Shown here: positions 16,501 to 24,643 of the stretch, one piece after another | Numbering within the stretch: position 1 is the stretch's first letter | Layout: the number at the start of each line of letters is the position of its first letter | DNA from: Glycocaulis sp050485565 | GTDB lineage: Bacteria > Pseudomonadota > Alphaproteobacteria > Caulobacterales > Maricaulaceae | Reading direction: 5' to 3' | Assembly (NCBI RefSeq): GCF_050485565.1 | Contig: NZ_JBJHBQ010000009.1 | Location: 62,001 to 126,000, forward strand | Length of the DNA: 64,000 bases | Position numbers and translations under genes: made by a program | The notes under the pieces: model-generated | Told to the model about the DNA's origin: nothing | Seen by the model: only the letters and a program-made list of their open reading frames with translations | Database searches by the model: none

Positions 16501-17001
16501 CTATGCGTCTCCGGCAGGGATGAAGCGCAGCGCAATGCCGTTATTGCACCAGCGCTGGCCGGTGGGCTGTGGGCCATCCTCGAACACATGGCCCTGATGC
16601 CCGCCGCAGCGCGCACAGTGATACTCGGTGCGCGGCGTCCAGATACGATAGTCTGGCTTTGTGTTCACCGCCCCGTCCAGCGGTTGCCAGAAGCTCGGCC
16701 AGCCCGTGCCGGATTCGTATTTGGTTTCAGACGAGAAGAGCGGCAGGCCGCACCCGGCGCAGGCGTAAATGCCCTCACGGGTCTCGTCATTGAGCGGGGA
16801 GGAGCCGGGCCGCTCGGTGCCTTCGCGGCGTAGCACGTTGAATTCGGCAGGGGTCAGGCGCTCGCGCCACTGCGCTTCGGTCAGGTTGGCCCAGTCAATG
16901 CCATCCTCGCTGGCGGGCGGTGGGCTGGCAGAGCCGCTATTGGCAGGCCCGCAGGCGGCCAGCGATATGCCGGAGAGAAGGGCAAGGCGGCGCGTCAGCA
17001 T
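16501..17001 (-). CDS. msrB: Peptide-methionine (R)-S-oxide reductase MsrB, exported lipoprotein form
   Basis: About 166 residues from ATG 17001, which has GGGAG 6 nt upstream; a GTG at 17028 would add nine residues. The N-terminus MLTRRLALLSGISLAACG is a lipoprotein signal (lipobox LAAC), so this MsrB acts on the cell surface side of the inner membrane or in the periplasm. The zinc cysteines are in YACAGCGLPLF and YHCARCGGHQGH, and the catalytic cysteine is in QRWCNNGIALRF. It reduces methionine-R-sulfoxide in damaged proteins. Cytosolic MsrB is the more common form, so the lipid anchor is noteworthy. Confidence 0.9.
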   Translation of the reverse strand: MLTRRLALLSGISLAACGPANSGSASPPPASEDGIDWANLTEAQWRERLTPAEFNVLRREGTERPGSSPLNDETREGIYACAGCGLPLFSSETKYESGTGWPSFWQPLDGAVNTKPDYRIWTPRTEYHCARCGGHQGHVFEDGPQPTGQRWCNNGIALRFIPAGDA

Positions 17002-17017
17002 GGCAGGCTCCCTTACA

Positions 17018-17040
17018 TCACGCTCCACAATGTAGCGTGA
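17018..17040. promoter_or_regulatory. Dyad upstream of msrB
   Basis: TCACGCT (17018-17024) and AGCGTGA (17034-17040) form a perfect 7-bp inverted repeat with a 9-nt spacer, just ahead of msrB and after ubiA (both minus strand). It could be an operator or an RNA hairpin; there is no U-tract. Confidence 0.35.
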
Positions 17041-17067
17041 GACGGTGGTCCGGCCAGTTGCGCCCCA

Positions 17068-18018
17068 TCACATCGGCGCGAGTGCGCCCAGCAAGAGCGC
17101 GGCCAGCAGGATCAGGCCCGCCTCGCGGTTGGACTTGAAATGGGCAAGGCAGGCCGGGCCATCATCGGGCCGGAAACGCGAAGCCTGCCAGACCAGATGC
17201 ACCGCATAGGCGGCAAAGACGGGCGCAAACACCAGCCCGGCACCGGCCTTGATGGCCGCCAGAGCGGTCAGCACCAGCGATGCGCCGTATATGGCGCCGA
17301 CTGCCGGGCCGATAGCGCTGCCGAGCGCGCGGGCGGAGGATTTCACGCCCACAAGCGCATCGTCCTCCATGTCCTGGCAGGCGTATATCGTGTCATAGCC
17401 CAGCGTCCAAAGGGCCGCGGCGGCGTAGAGCAGGCTGGCCGCGATCCAGTCGGTGCCGCCCAGCGCCGCATAGCCCACCAGCACGCCCCAGTTGAAGGTG
17501 AGGCCCAGCCAGACCTGCGGCCACCAGGTAATGCGCTTCATAAACGGATAGGCGGCCACCAGCAGCAATGCCGCCAGAGCAATACCGATTGCCATGAGTG
17601 GCAGGAACAGGAGCACCAGCGCACCCACCGCGCACTGCGCGGCCAGAAATATCAGCGCCTGTCTGACGCTGATCGTGCCTGCGGCCAGCGGGCGGTCTGC
17701 CGTGCGCGCCACTTTCGCGTCGAGATCGCGGTCGGCAATGTCGTTCCAGGTGCAGCCCGCCCCGCGCATCGCAATCGCACCGATGGCAAACAGGGCCGCA
17801 TATCCGGCCATGGTCCAGCTCACGCCCGTCTCGATAGCCGCCAGCGCCAGCCCCTGGAAGCAGGGAATCGCCAGCAGCCAGAAGCCTATCGGCCGGTCAT
17901 AGCGGGCAAGACGCAAGTATGGCCGCCAGCTTTCCGGCGCGCGGTCCACAAAGGTGCGCGGGACGGAATCGGCTACGCGGCGGTCGCGTGCCTTGCTGTG
18001 GGGGCGTTTAGCGTTCAT
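17068..18018 (-). CDS. ubiA: 4-hydroxybenzoate polyprenyltransferase UbiA
   Basis: 316 residues, an integral membrane prenyltransferase with about nine membrane segments. The first aspartate-rich motif is CTWNDIADRDLDAKVARTADRPLAAG and the second is LGYDTIYACQDMEDD; both bind the Mg-diphosphate of the polyprenyl donor. It attaches the polyprenyl tail to 4-hydroxybenzoate in ubiquinone synthesis. A basic cytosolic N-terminus of about 30 residues precedes the domain. It is divergent from rsmE. Confidence 0.95.
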   Translation of the reverse strand: MNAKRPHSKARDRRVADSVPRTFVDRAPESWRPYLRLARYDRPIGFWLLAIPCFQGLALAAIETGVSWTMAGYAALFAIGAIAMRGAGCTWNDIADRDLDAKVARTADRPLAAGTISVRQALIFLAAQCAVGALVLLFLPLMAIGIALAALLLVAAYPFMKRITWWPQVWLGLTFNWGVLVGYAALGGTDWIAASLLYAAAALWTLGYDTIYACQDMEDDALVGVKSSARALGSAIGPAVGAIYGASLVLTALAAIKAGAGLVFAPVFAAYAVHLVWQASRFRPDDGPACLAHFKSNREAGLILLAALLLGALAPM

Positions 18019-18101
18019 GTCCGACTAGTTATCGTGCCGGATGCCTGCCGCATAGCCCTTGACGCTTGGCGTATGGACGCACCGGCGCTAGAGGGGAGGT
18101 C

Positions 18102-18887
18102 ATGGTCACCACACCCCGCCTTTTTGTCGATGCGCCGCTGAGCGAACGCGCTGAGCTGATCCTGCCGCGCGAGCAGGCGCACTATCTCGTCAATGTCATG
18201 CGCCGCGAGGCCGGTTCGCCAGTGCGCGTGTTCAATGGCCGGGACGGTGAATGGCAGGCGATTGTCGCCGAAGCCTCGCGCAAGGGCGCGTCCCTGCTGG
18301 TTGAAAGCCGCTTGCTCGAGCAGACAGGCGTACCGCCTTTGCGCCTGTGTTTTGCGCCGGTGAAGAAGGCGCGCACCGATTTCATCGTCGAGAAGGCGAC
18401 CGAGCTGGGCGTGGCGCGGATCCAGCCCGTCATTACCCGCCGCACCCAGTCCGAGCGCGTGCGTACCGACCGCCTGCTCGCCCTTGCCACCGAAGCGGCT
18501 GAACAGACCGAGCGGCTCTGCCTGCCGGGGGTGTCAGAGCCGGTGACGCTGGAGCGCCTGCTGGCCGACTGGGCGGAGGGCGAGCGCCTGATCTTCTGTG
18601 ATGAGGCAGGGGACGGGGAGGGCGCCTGGGGCGGGCCGGAAGGCCGCGCGCGGCCCATGGCGGACATGCTGCAGAGCGAGACGGACCCGTCAGGCCCGTG
18701 GTCCATCCTCATCGGCCCGGAGGGCGGGTTTGACGAGGCGGAGAGGGCGCACCTGCGCTCGCTGCCATTCGTGCGTGCCGTCACGCTGGGGCCGCGCATA
18801 TTGCGGGCCGACACGGCTGCGGTGGCCGCGCTCACACTCTGGCAGGCGGCGCTGGGGGACTGGCGCTATCTGTCGGCCGACAGATAG
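18102..18887 (+). CDS. rsmE: 16S rRNA (uracil1498-N3)-methyltransferase RsmE
   Basis: 261 residues, a SPOUT-fold methyltransferase. It has an N-terminal PUA-like domain (RLFVDAPLSERAELILPREQAHYLVNVMRRE) and the knotted SAM site ILIGPEGGFDEAERA, then GPRILRADTAAVAALTLWQ near the C-terminus. It methylates U1498 of 16S rRNA. ATG 18102 is chosen because GAGGGGAGG lies 7-8 nt upstream; a longer frame begins at 18066. Its 3' end overlaps the convergent TPR-like gene by 22 nt. Confidence 0.94.
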   Translation: MVTTPRLFVDAPLSERAELILPREQAHYLVNVMRREAGSPVRVFNGRDGEWQAIVAEASRKGASLLVESRLLEQTGVPPLRLCFAPVKKARTDFIVEKATELGVARIQPVITRRTQSERVRTDRLLALATEAAEQTERLCLPGVSEPVTLERLLADWAEGERLIFCDEAGDGEGAWGGPEGRARPMADMLQSETDPSGPWSILIGPEGGFDEAERAHLRSLPFVRAVTLGPRILRADTAAVAALTLWQAALGDWRYLSADR

Positions 18888-19645
18888 ATCGCCTGAGCGG
18901 CCTCAAGTGAGGCCAGCGCCGCATCAATCATTCCCAGCCGATGCTGGACGGCGGCGAGCGTGTGGAGGCCGCGCGCGTAAACAGGGCTGTCCTCACTGCC
19001 AAGGCGGGCCCGGACCTCCAGATTCTGCATTGCGATGTCCAGCGCTTCTTCCGGGCTGCCGTGAACGGCGAGGTGAAGGGCATAAGCGTCCAGAATGCTT
19101 GCGTGCGCATCCAGTCTATCGCCCGCATATCGATGATCGCCCAGCACCCGGAGCGCGTGTGCAAATGCGGGTGCGGCGTCATCCGGGCGGTTCTGGATGT
19201 GGACCGACAGGGCGAGGTGTTTGAGCGCCCGCGCGATTTGGGCCCTTGGAAAGTCGGCGCGCGCCGCCAACGCGTCGTAGCGCTCACGCGCATTGGCTTC
19301 CGCTTCGGCAAAACGACCCAGCGCGAACAGCGCCCTCCAGACGCGCTCGGACGCTGCGGCTGTCTCAAGGCCCGCCTCGCCATCAATGCGCCGGAGGATG
19401 GCGTAGTGCGCTTCCAGCAGAGGCAGGGCGGCGGCGTGACCGGAGACCTCCTGCACGCCAATAGCATGGTTGAGCAGACGGGCTGCAAGATCGTGCGACC
19501 AGGTATTTGGGTCAGCGGCAGCGGCCTCATAGGCGGCCATGGCAGACGCATGCAGCTCGGCGAAGGGCGCGATATGCATTTCCTGTGCGGACGCCATGCC
19601 CGTGACGGCCATCGCCAGAACCGCACTCGAAAGCCAGCTGCGCAT
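18866..19645 (-). CDS. Exported TPR-like protein of unknown function
   Basis: About 259 residues from ATG 19645, which has GGAGG directly upstream. A signal peptide (MRSWLSSAVLAMAVTGMASAQE) is followed by repeated helical pairs rich in alanine and leucine such as ERVWRALFALGRFAEAEANARERY and AVQHRLGMIDAALASLEAAQAIY, which resemble tetratricopeptide repeats. It is predicted periplasmic and is probably a protein-protein scaffold. The start lies 140 bp from the divergent glutamate-cysteine ligase gene. Its end overlaps rsmE by 22 nt on the other strand. No specific partner can be named. Confidence 0.75.
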   Translation of the reverse strand: MRSWLSSAVLAMAVTGMASAQEMHIAPFAELHASAMAAYEAAAADPNTWSHDLAARLLNHAIGVQEVSGHAAALPLLEAHYAILRRIDGEAGLETAAASERVWRALFALGRFAEAEANARERYDALAARADFPRAQIARALKHLALSVHIQNRPDDAAPAFAHALRVLGDHRYAGDRLDAHASILDAYALHLAVHGSPEEALDIAMQNLEVRARLGSEDSPVYARGLHTLAAVQHRLGMIDAALASLEAAQAIYLSADR

Positions 19646-19785
19646 ACCCCCTCCTGCCGTTTGCCGCACTCTAGCGCACCGGTGAGAGTGGCCATCTGAC
19701 AAATATCGACAGGCCATGCCCTTGCCGGTTGGCGTTCGCCCGCATAAGTGACGGAGACCTCGAACGGCTGGGAGACCGGGACACG

Positions 19786-21159
19786 ATGAGCGGCACCTAC
19801 ACGCCCGGCGGCGAAGGCCCCCCCATTGAAAGCAAGGATCAGCTCATCGCCCATCTCGCCTCGGGCGAGAAGCCGCGCGAAAGCTGGCGCATCGGCACCG
19901 AGCACGAGAAGTTCGGCTTTACGCTGGAGGGGCACCGCCCACTCCCCTATGAGGGCGACGGGCCGAGTGTGCGCAAGATGCTCGAAGGTCTCACCCGGTT
20001 TGGCTGGGAGGTGATCGAGGAGAACGGCAAGCCGGTTGCGCTCAAACGCAAGGGCGCGTCCATCACGCTGGAACCGGGCGGGCAGTTTGAGCTTTCGGGC
20101 GCGCCGCTGGAAAATCTCCATCAGACTTGTGCCGAGGTGAACGGGCATCTGCGCGAAGTGCGTGAAGTGGCCGATGAGATTGGTGCAGGATTCCTGGGGC
20201 TGGGCTTCTCGCCCAAATGGTCTCTGGAAGAGACCCCGATGATGCCGAAAGACCGCTACAACATAATGAAGGCTTATATGCCCAAGGTCGGCGGGCTGGG
20301 CCATCAGATGATGTTCCGCTCCTGTACGGTGCAGACCAATCTCGATTTTGGGTCAGAGGCCGATATGCGCGCGAAGTTTCGCGCCTCCATGGCCCTGCAG
20401 CCCATCGCCACGGCGCTCTTTGCCAACTCGCCCTTCGCCGATGGCCGCCCGAACGGCTTTGTCTCCTACCGCGCCCATGTCTGGACCGATGTGGACCCGG
20501 ACCGCACCGGCATCCTCCAGTTCGTGTTCGATGAGGGCTTCACCTACGAGCACTATGTCGATTGGGCGCTCGATGCGCCGATGTATTTCGTCAAGCGCGA
20601 GGGGCGCTTCCTCGATGCGTCGGGGCAGAGTTTCCGCGACTTCCTCAAAGGCAAGCTGCCGGCCCTGCCGGGCGAGCTGCCCGTCATGGGTGATTGGGAA
20701 GATCACCTCTCCACGCTCTTTCCCGAGGTGCGCCTGAAGACCTTCCTGGAACAGCGCGGCGCCGATGGCGGGCCGTGGAATAATCTGTGCGCGCTGCCTG
20801 CGCTCTGGGTGGGCCTGCTCTATGACGATACTGCCCTCAACGCTGCGCTGGACCTTGTGAAGGACTGGACGGCGGAAGAACGCGTCGCGCTGCGCCTTGG
20901 CGCGGCCCATTGCGGGCTGAAAACACCCTTCCGCAACACCACGATGCAGGACCTCACCAAGGAGGTGCTGGCCATCGCCCGTTCGGGCCTCAAAGCGCGC
21001 GCCCGCCTCAACCATCATGGCGAGCACGAGGCGGTCTTCCTCGATGATCTCGATGAAATCGCGGCCAGCGGCATCACGCCCGCCGAGCGCCTGCTGGCGC
21101 TCTATAACGGACCGTGGAATGGCTCTGTGGAGCCGATCTTCAAGGAAGCGGCGTATTAG
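19786..21159 (+). CDS. gshA: Glutamate-cysteine ligase (alphaproteobacterial/plant type)
   Basis: 457 residues. IGTEHEKFGFTL carries the first metal/ATP glutamates, and GRPNGFVSYRAHVWTDVDPDRTG with EPGGQFELSGAPLENLHQTC are conserved blocks of the GCS2-like plant/alphaproteobacterial ligase. It joins glutamate and cysteine, the first step of glutathione synthesis; no gshB lies in the window. ATG 19786 (MSGTYTPG) is the likely start; an upstream in-frame TTG at 19729 would add 19 residues that look non-coding. The products serve glutathione-linked genes elsewhere here (glutaredoxin, nitrilase). Followed by repeat A2 and a terminator. Confidence 0.93.
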   Translation: MSGTYTPGGEGPPIESKDQLIAHLASGEKPRESWRIGTEHEKFGFTLEGHRPLPYEGDGPSVRKMLEGLTRFGWEVIEENGKPVALKRKGASITLEPGGQFELSGAPLENLHQTCAEVNGHLREVREVADEIGAGFLGLGFSPKWSLEETPMMPKDRYNIMKAYMPKVGGLGHQMMFRSCTVQTNLDFGSEADMRAKFRASMALQPIATALFANSPFADGRPNGFVSYRAHVWTDVDPDRTGILQFVFDEGFTYEHYVDWALDAPMYFVKREGRFLDASGQSFRDFLKGKLPALPGELPVMGDWEDHLSTLFPEVRLKTFLEQRGADGGPWNNLCALPALWVGLLYDDTALNAALDLVKDWTAEERVALRLGAAHCGLKTPFRNTTMQDLTKEVLAIARSGLKARARLNHHGEHEAVFLDDLDEIAASGITPAERLLALYNGPWNGSVEPIFKEAAY

Positions 21160-21165
21160 GGGGTT

Positions 21166-21270
21166 CCCCTCGTCCTTCGAGACGCTCGCTTCGCTCGCCC
21201 TCAGGATGAGGGGAAACGCCCTTTATTCCTCATCCTGAGGAGGCCGAAGGCCGTCTCGAAGGACGAGGAA
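21166..21270. repeat. Intergenic inverted repeat, family A copy 2
   Basis: The cleanest family A locus. The unit CCTCGTCCTTCGAG to CCTCAGGATGAGG faces its near reverse complement CCTCATCCTGAGGAGGC to GTCTCGAAGGACGAGG. It lies between the convergent genes gshA and the deoxyhypusine-synthase-like gene, directly before a terminator. Confidence 0.88.
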
Positions 21271-21277
21271 TAAAAAG

Positions 21278-21305
21278 AACCCCGGATGTTGCCATCCGGG
21301 GTTTT
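21278..21305. terminator. Bidirectional intrinsic terminator gshA / polyamine genes
   Basis: Stem AACCCCGGAT / ATCCGGGGTT with loop GTTGCC, T-run on the plus strand and an A-rich stretch before it (TTCTTTTT on the minus strand). It is the exact inverse of the bamF terminator at 15165. Confidence 0.9.
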
Positions 21306-21329
21306 CGCGTTCTTGAAGAGGCGTGAAGC

Positions 21330-22376
21330 CTAGTCCTCGAACATGTCCGCAAAGCGCCGGCGCGGACGGTTTTTCCACGCGCCGCGATGGAAGACGTCAG
21401 AGACGATGACCGGGGCCACGGTGGTGGCTTCGGCATAGACCATCTGCTCCAGCGTGACATCGACCTTGCCCCAGCTGCATGCCTCTTTCAGCGTGGAGGA
21501 GGAGCAGGCACCATCGCGCACATCGGCGACCGTGATCTGCACCGCGTATTCGTGCATCGGCACTTCGTGGCCGAGGATTTCGGCGCACACGACCGTGTCC
21601 TGCGCGAAGTTCTTCGGCACGCCGCCGCCGACCATGAACAGGCCCGTCTTGCCGGCCTTGATCTTGATGTCGGTCAGCTCGCGGAAATCGGCCACGGCGT
21701 CGATGGCGAGATAGGGCTTTTTCGCCTTCATGCGCTCGACCTGGTGCTTCACGAGGCCAAAGCCCGCCGAGCAGTCAGCAAAGGCCGGCACGAAGATCGG
21801 CACGCCGTGCTTATAGCACTCCTCGATGAGGGAGCCTTCCTTCTTCGCATTACCATCGGCCAGCCATTTGCCCATCGCCTTGATGAAGGCGCGGCTCGAG
21901 ATCGGCTTCGGATCAAGGCTGTCGGCAATGTCACCGATAGTGTGATCGGTGGTCTGCAGTTCTTCCTCGTCGATATAGGTGTCGTAGATCCGGTCGATAT
22001 AGAGATCACGCAGGATGCGGTCGTCCGGGATTTCCTTGGCCTGATAGTGCTTGAAGCCCAGAGCCTCGAAGAAATCCATGTCGACGATGGATGCGCCGGT
22101 AGCGACGATGGCGTCGACCATGTTGTTGCGCACCATGTCGCGCCAGACATGCATGCAGCCGCCTGCGCTGGTTGAACCGGCGAGGGTGAGGATGACCGAG
22201 CAGTCCTTGTCGGCCACGGCCGCTTGCAGGATGCGGGCAGCGCGCGCGGCATCGCGGCTGGAGAAGCTCATCTTCTCCCACGCATCGATGATGACGCGGC
22301 CATCAAAGCTCGCAATATCGATATGCTCGACCGGGCTGGAGAGCAGCTCGGCCTTACGGTTGGTTTGATCGTTCAT
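21330..22376 (-). CDS. Deoxyhypusine-synthase-family protein (probable homospermidine-type polyamine synthase)
   Basis: 348 residues. The family is clear: ILTLAGSTSAGG and the NAD-binding FMVGGGVPKNFAQDTV are present, and the lysine that carries the aminobutyl group in deoxyhypusine synthase is kept in KEACSWGKVD. Bacteria have no eIF5A to modify. Bacterial members have instead been linked to homospermidine or other long-polyamine synthesis from putrescine. The gene starts one base after the stop of the neighbouring ornithine-type decarboxylase, which would supply putrescine; this supports a polyamine role. The product is inferred, not shown. Confidence 0.85.
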   Translation of the reverse strand: MNDQTNRKAELLSSPVEHIDIASFDGRVIIDAWEKMSFSSRDAARAARILQAAVADKDCSVILTLAGSTSAGGCMHVWRDMVRNNMVDAIVATGASIVDMDFFEALGFKHYQAKEIPDDRILRDLYIDRIYDTYIDEEELQTTDHTIGDIADSLDPKPISSRAFIKAMGKWLADGNAKKEGSLIEECYKHGVPIFVPAFADCSAGFGLVKHQVERMKAKKPYLAIDAVADFRELTDIKIKAGKTGLFMVGGGVPKNFAQDTVVCAEILGHEVPMHEYAVQITVADVRDGACSSSTLKEACSWGKVDVTLEQMVYAEATTVAPVIVSDVFHRGAWKNRPRRRFADMFED

Positions 22377-23627
22377 TTAGCGTCTCTTGATAAGGCGTTG
22401 CCGGCGGCGTCGCAGCCGGGTGAAGGGGACGACCGAGCCTTCGCTCTGCTGCTCGCGTTCGGGCGAAGCCAGCACGGGCTGATCGTACAGCGAATGCCAA
22501 GGGTAGTCGGAAACCGTGACAGTCTCCACATCCCCGAAGCCATTAAAGCGCGTGGCCATTGCGGTGCCATAAGCGCCCAGCATGCCAAACTCGATGACAT
22601 CGCCTTCCTTCAGGTCGGCAGGCAGGTCATACGGGCCGGGCATGGAATCGATGGAATCACACGTCGGGCCATAGAGCCGGAACGGCGCGGTCTGCGGGCT
22701 CAGCTCGCCATTGGCGCGGTGCACACGCATCGGATAGCTCCAGCGCGCATGCACGATGTCAAACAGGCAGCCATAAGAGCCGTCATTCATGTAAACCGCG
22801 TCGCCCTTGATCAGCTCCACGCGCGTCAGCACGGATACGGCCTCGGCAACCAGCGCGCGGCCCGGCTCGCACCACAGATCGGCGTTCTCAAGGACCATCA
22901 TGTCCTCGAAGGCGTGCTCGATGGCGCGCACATAGTCTTCCAGCGGCGGCGGGGTGAGGCCGGGATAGATGGACGGAAAACCGCCACCCACATCCACAAT
23001 ATCCACCGTCACACCGGCGCGCGCGATCAGGCGCGAGGCTTCCATCATGGCCGCGCGATAGGCGCTGGGCGCCATGCACTGGCTGCCGACATGGAAGCTC
23101 ACACCCAGCTCGTGCGCGTGGGCGCGGGCCAGCCGGATCAGGTCAGGGGCCTCAGCCTCGGTCGCGCCGAACTTGCCGGCCAGTGGCAGGGTCGCGCCGT
23201 CATTGGAGACAGCCAGGCGCACCACCAGCGTCAGGTCGCGGGCATGACCGGTCTCCTGCAGGATTTTCTGCAGTTCGGCTTCGCAATCGAGGACGAAGAT
23301 TTTCACGCCATGGTCGTGATAGGCGGACGCGATGGCGCGCCGGCTCTTCACCGGATGCATGAAGGCCATGGTGGCATCAGGACACCGGCTGGCAATCAGC
23401 TCGACCTCCGGCAGGGAGGCGACGTCAAACCAGCGATGACCCGCTGCATACAGCGCATCGATCACCCATGGCGAAGGGTTCGCCTTCACGGCGTAGAGAA
23501 CTTCACCCGGAAAATGTTCCTGGAACCAGCGGGACGCTACGGCCAGACGGTCAGGCCGCGCGCACGCGACCGGGCCATCGACGGGCCGAAGGCGGACCAG
23601 GTCCAGGGGCGTATGGTGCTCGGACAA
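22377..23627 (-). CDS. PLP-dependent ornithine/lysine-type decarboxylase (alanine-racemase fold)
   Basis: 416 residues. The PLP lysine lies in VLYAVKANPSPWV, with HVGSQCMAPSAY, the phosphate-binding GGGFPSIYPG, WCEPGRALVAE and the active-site cysteine block GPTCDSIDSM. These are the marks of group IV decarboxylases making putrescine or cadaverine; ornithine is most likely given the partner gene. The start is a TTG (23627) with GGGGG about 10 nt before it and no in-frame ATG upstream. A seven-codon ORF with a better ribosome site ends 16 nt ahead of it. It abuts the deoxyhypusine-synthase-like gene. The C-terminal 25 residues are strongly basic. Confidence 0.88.
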   Translation of the reverse strand: MSEHHTPLDLVRLRPVDGPVACARPDRLAVASRWFQEHFPGEVLYAVKANPSPWVIDALYAAGHRWFDVASLPEVELIASRCPDATMAFMHPVKSRRAIASAYHDHGVKIFVLDCEAELQKILQETGHARDLTLVVRLAVSNDGATLPLAGKFGATEAEAPDLIRLARAHAHELGVSFHVGSQCMAPSAYRAAMMEASRLIARAGVTVDIVDVGGGFPSIYPGLTPPPLEDYVRAIEHAFEDMMVLENADLWCEPGRALVAEAVSVLTRVELIKGDAVYMNDGSYGCLFDIVHARWSYPMRVHRANGELSPQTAPFRLYGPTCDSIDSMPGPYDLPADLKEGDVIEFGMLGAYGTAMATRFNGFGDVETVTVSDYPWHSLYDQPVLASPEREQQSEGSVVPFTRLRRRRQRLIKRR

Positions 23628-23643
23628 CTCACGAGACCCCCTG

Positions 23644-23667
23644 TTAGCAGTTAACCCAATCCGGCAT
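23644..23667 (-). CDS. Seven-codon upstream ORF before the decarboxylase
   Basis: Reads MPDWVNC then TAA. GGCGGAGGTGACG stands directly before its ATG, the best ribosome site in the region and better than that of the decarboxylase itself, whose TTG start is 40 nt downstream in another frame. This could be a leader peptide that controls translation of the polyamine operon, as ornithine-sensing leaders do elsewhere. No experimental support; a chance ORF remains possible. Confidence 0.35.
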   Translation of the reverse strand: MPDWVNC

Positions 23668-23842
23668 CGTCACCTCCGCCGGGACTGCGCATTTAGGGCC
23701 TCGCTGCGGCGCTGTAAAGAGAAATTGCACAGCAGCGCAAAGACATGCGGCAACCGGTGCCGGAAAGGGTGGCACACACAGTTTCGTATGGCATAACACG
23801 AACGCGCCAACGGCCAAAAAGTGCCGGGTGGAGGGGATAAAA

Positions 23843-24643
23843 ATGACAGCGAAGAATCTCGCCTTGTCGGTCGACCAGGTTACGAAGACCTACGGCACGG
23901 CGGTCGCCCTTTCTGGCGCCAGCCTGAGCGTGGAGCCGGGCGAGATGGTGGCGCTGATCGGCGCTTCGGGTTCAGGCAAGTCCACCCTGCTGCGTCTGGC
24001 CTCGGGCCTGGTGCTGGCTGATGCCGGTTCTGGCGCTATCCGCCTGTTTGGCGAGAAGGTGCAGGAGAATGGCAAGCTGTCGGCGCGCGTGCGCCGGGCA
24101 CGTGCCAGGGTCGGTTTCATCTTCCAGCAATTCAATCTTGTTACCCGCGCCAGCCTCTACGCCAACGCGATGCTGGGATCGCTCGGCCAGATTGCGCCCT
24201 GGCGCGGCATTACCGGCTCGTTCCCGGATGATGTACGCAAGCGCGCCATGGAGGCGCTGGAGCGCGTTGGCGTGGCCGGGCATGCTGGCAAGCGCGCGGC
24301 CAATCTGTCTGGCGGCCAGCAGCAGCGCGGCGCGATTGCGCGCGCTCTGGTGCAGCGCGCCGAGGCGATTTTCGCCGACGAACCCATTGCCTCGCTCGAT
24401 CCTGTGTCTGCGCGCCGCGTCATGCGTCTCCTGGCAGAGCTGAACGAACAGGACGGCATGACGGTGGTGGTGACGCTCCACCAGGTCGATTACGCGCTGA
24501 AATACTGCCGCCGGGCGGTCGCGCTGAAAGCAGGCCAGATCATTTATGACGGCCCTATTTCCGGGCTGACGCGTGAACGCCTGATCGAGATCTACGGCGA
24601 TGAATACCGCGATGTGATGGACGAGGAGCCCGTGCGCGCATGA
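23843..24643 (+). CDS. phnC: Phosphonate/phosphate-type ABC transporter ATPase (PhnC-like)
   Basis: 266 residues from ATG 23843, chosen because GGAGGGG lies 6-7 nt upstream. Walker A is GASGSGKSTLLRL, the Q-loop FIFQQFNLVTR, the ABC signature LSGGQQQRGAIARAL, Walker B AIFADEPIASLDP, and the switch histidine VTLHQVDYAL. The sequence is closest in style to PhnC, which powers uptake of phosphonate, phosphite or phosphate. The stop overlaps the next gene (ATGA), which supplies the binding protein and permease in one chain. A separate regulatory site for this gene was not found in the 215 bp upstream. Confidence 0.9.
   Translation: MTAKNLALSVDQVTKTYGTAVALSGASLSVEPGEMVALIGASGSGKSTLLRLASGLVLADAGSGAIRLFGEKVQENGKLSARVRRARARVGFIFQQFNLVTRASLYANAMLGSLGQIAPWRGITGSFPDDVRKRAMEALERVGVAGHAGKRAANLSGGQQQRGAIARALVQRAEAIFADEPIASLDPVSARRVMRLLAELNEQDGMTVVVTLHQVDYALKYCRRAVALKAGQIIYDGPISGLTRERLIEIYGDEYRDVMDEEPVRA

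Noticed and set aside
18928..20304. A 458-codon minus-strand ORF
   Set aside because: It covers parts of two clear genes (the TPR-like gene and gshA), has no recognisable domain, and is Arg/Pro-rich: a shadow frame.
22224..23654. A 476-codon plus-strand ORF over the polyamine genes
   Set aside because: Antisense shadow; the minus-strand frames carry complete PLP decarboxylase and DHS-family motifs.
23700..23842. A Pho box upstream of phnC
   Set aside because: No pair of CTGTCA-like 7-mers with 11-bp phase was found, unlike the clear array before pstS.
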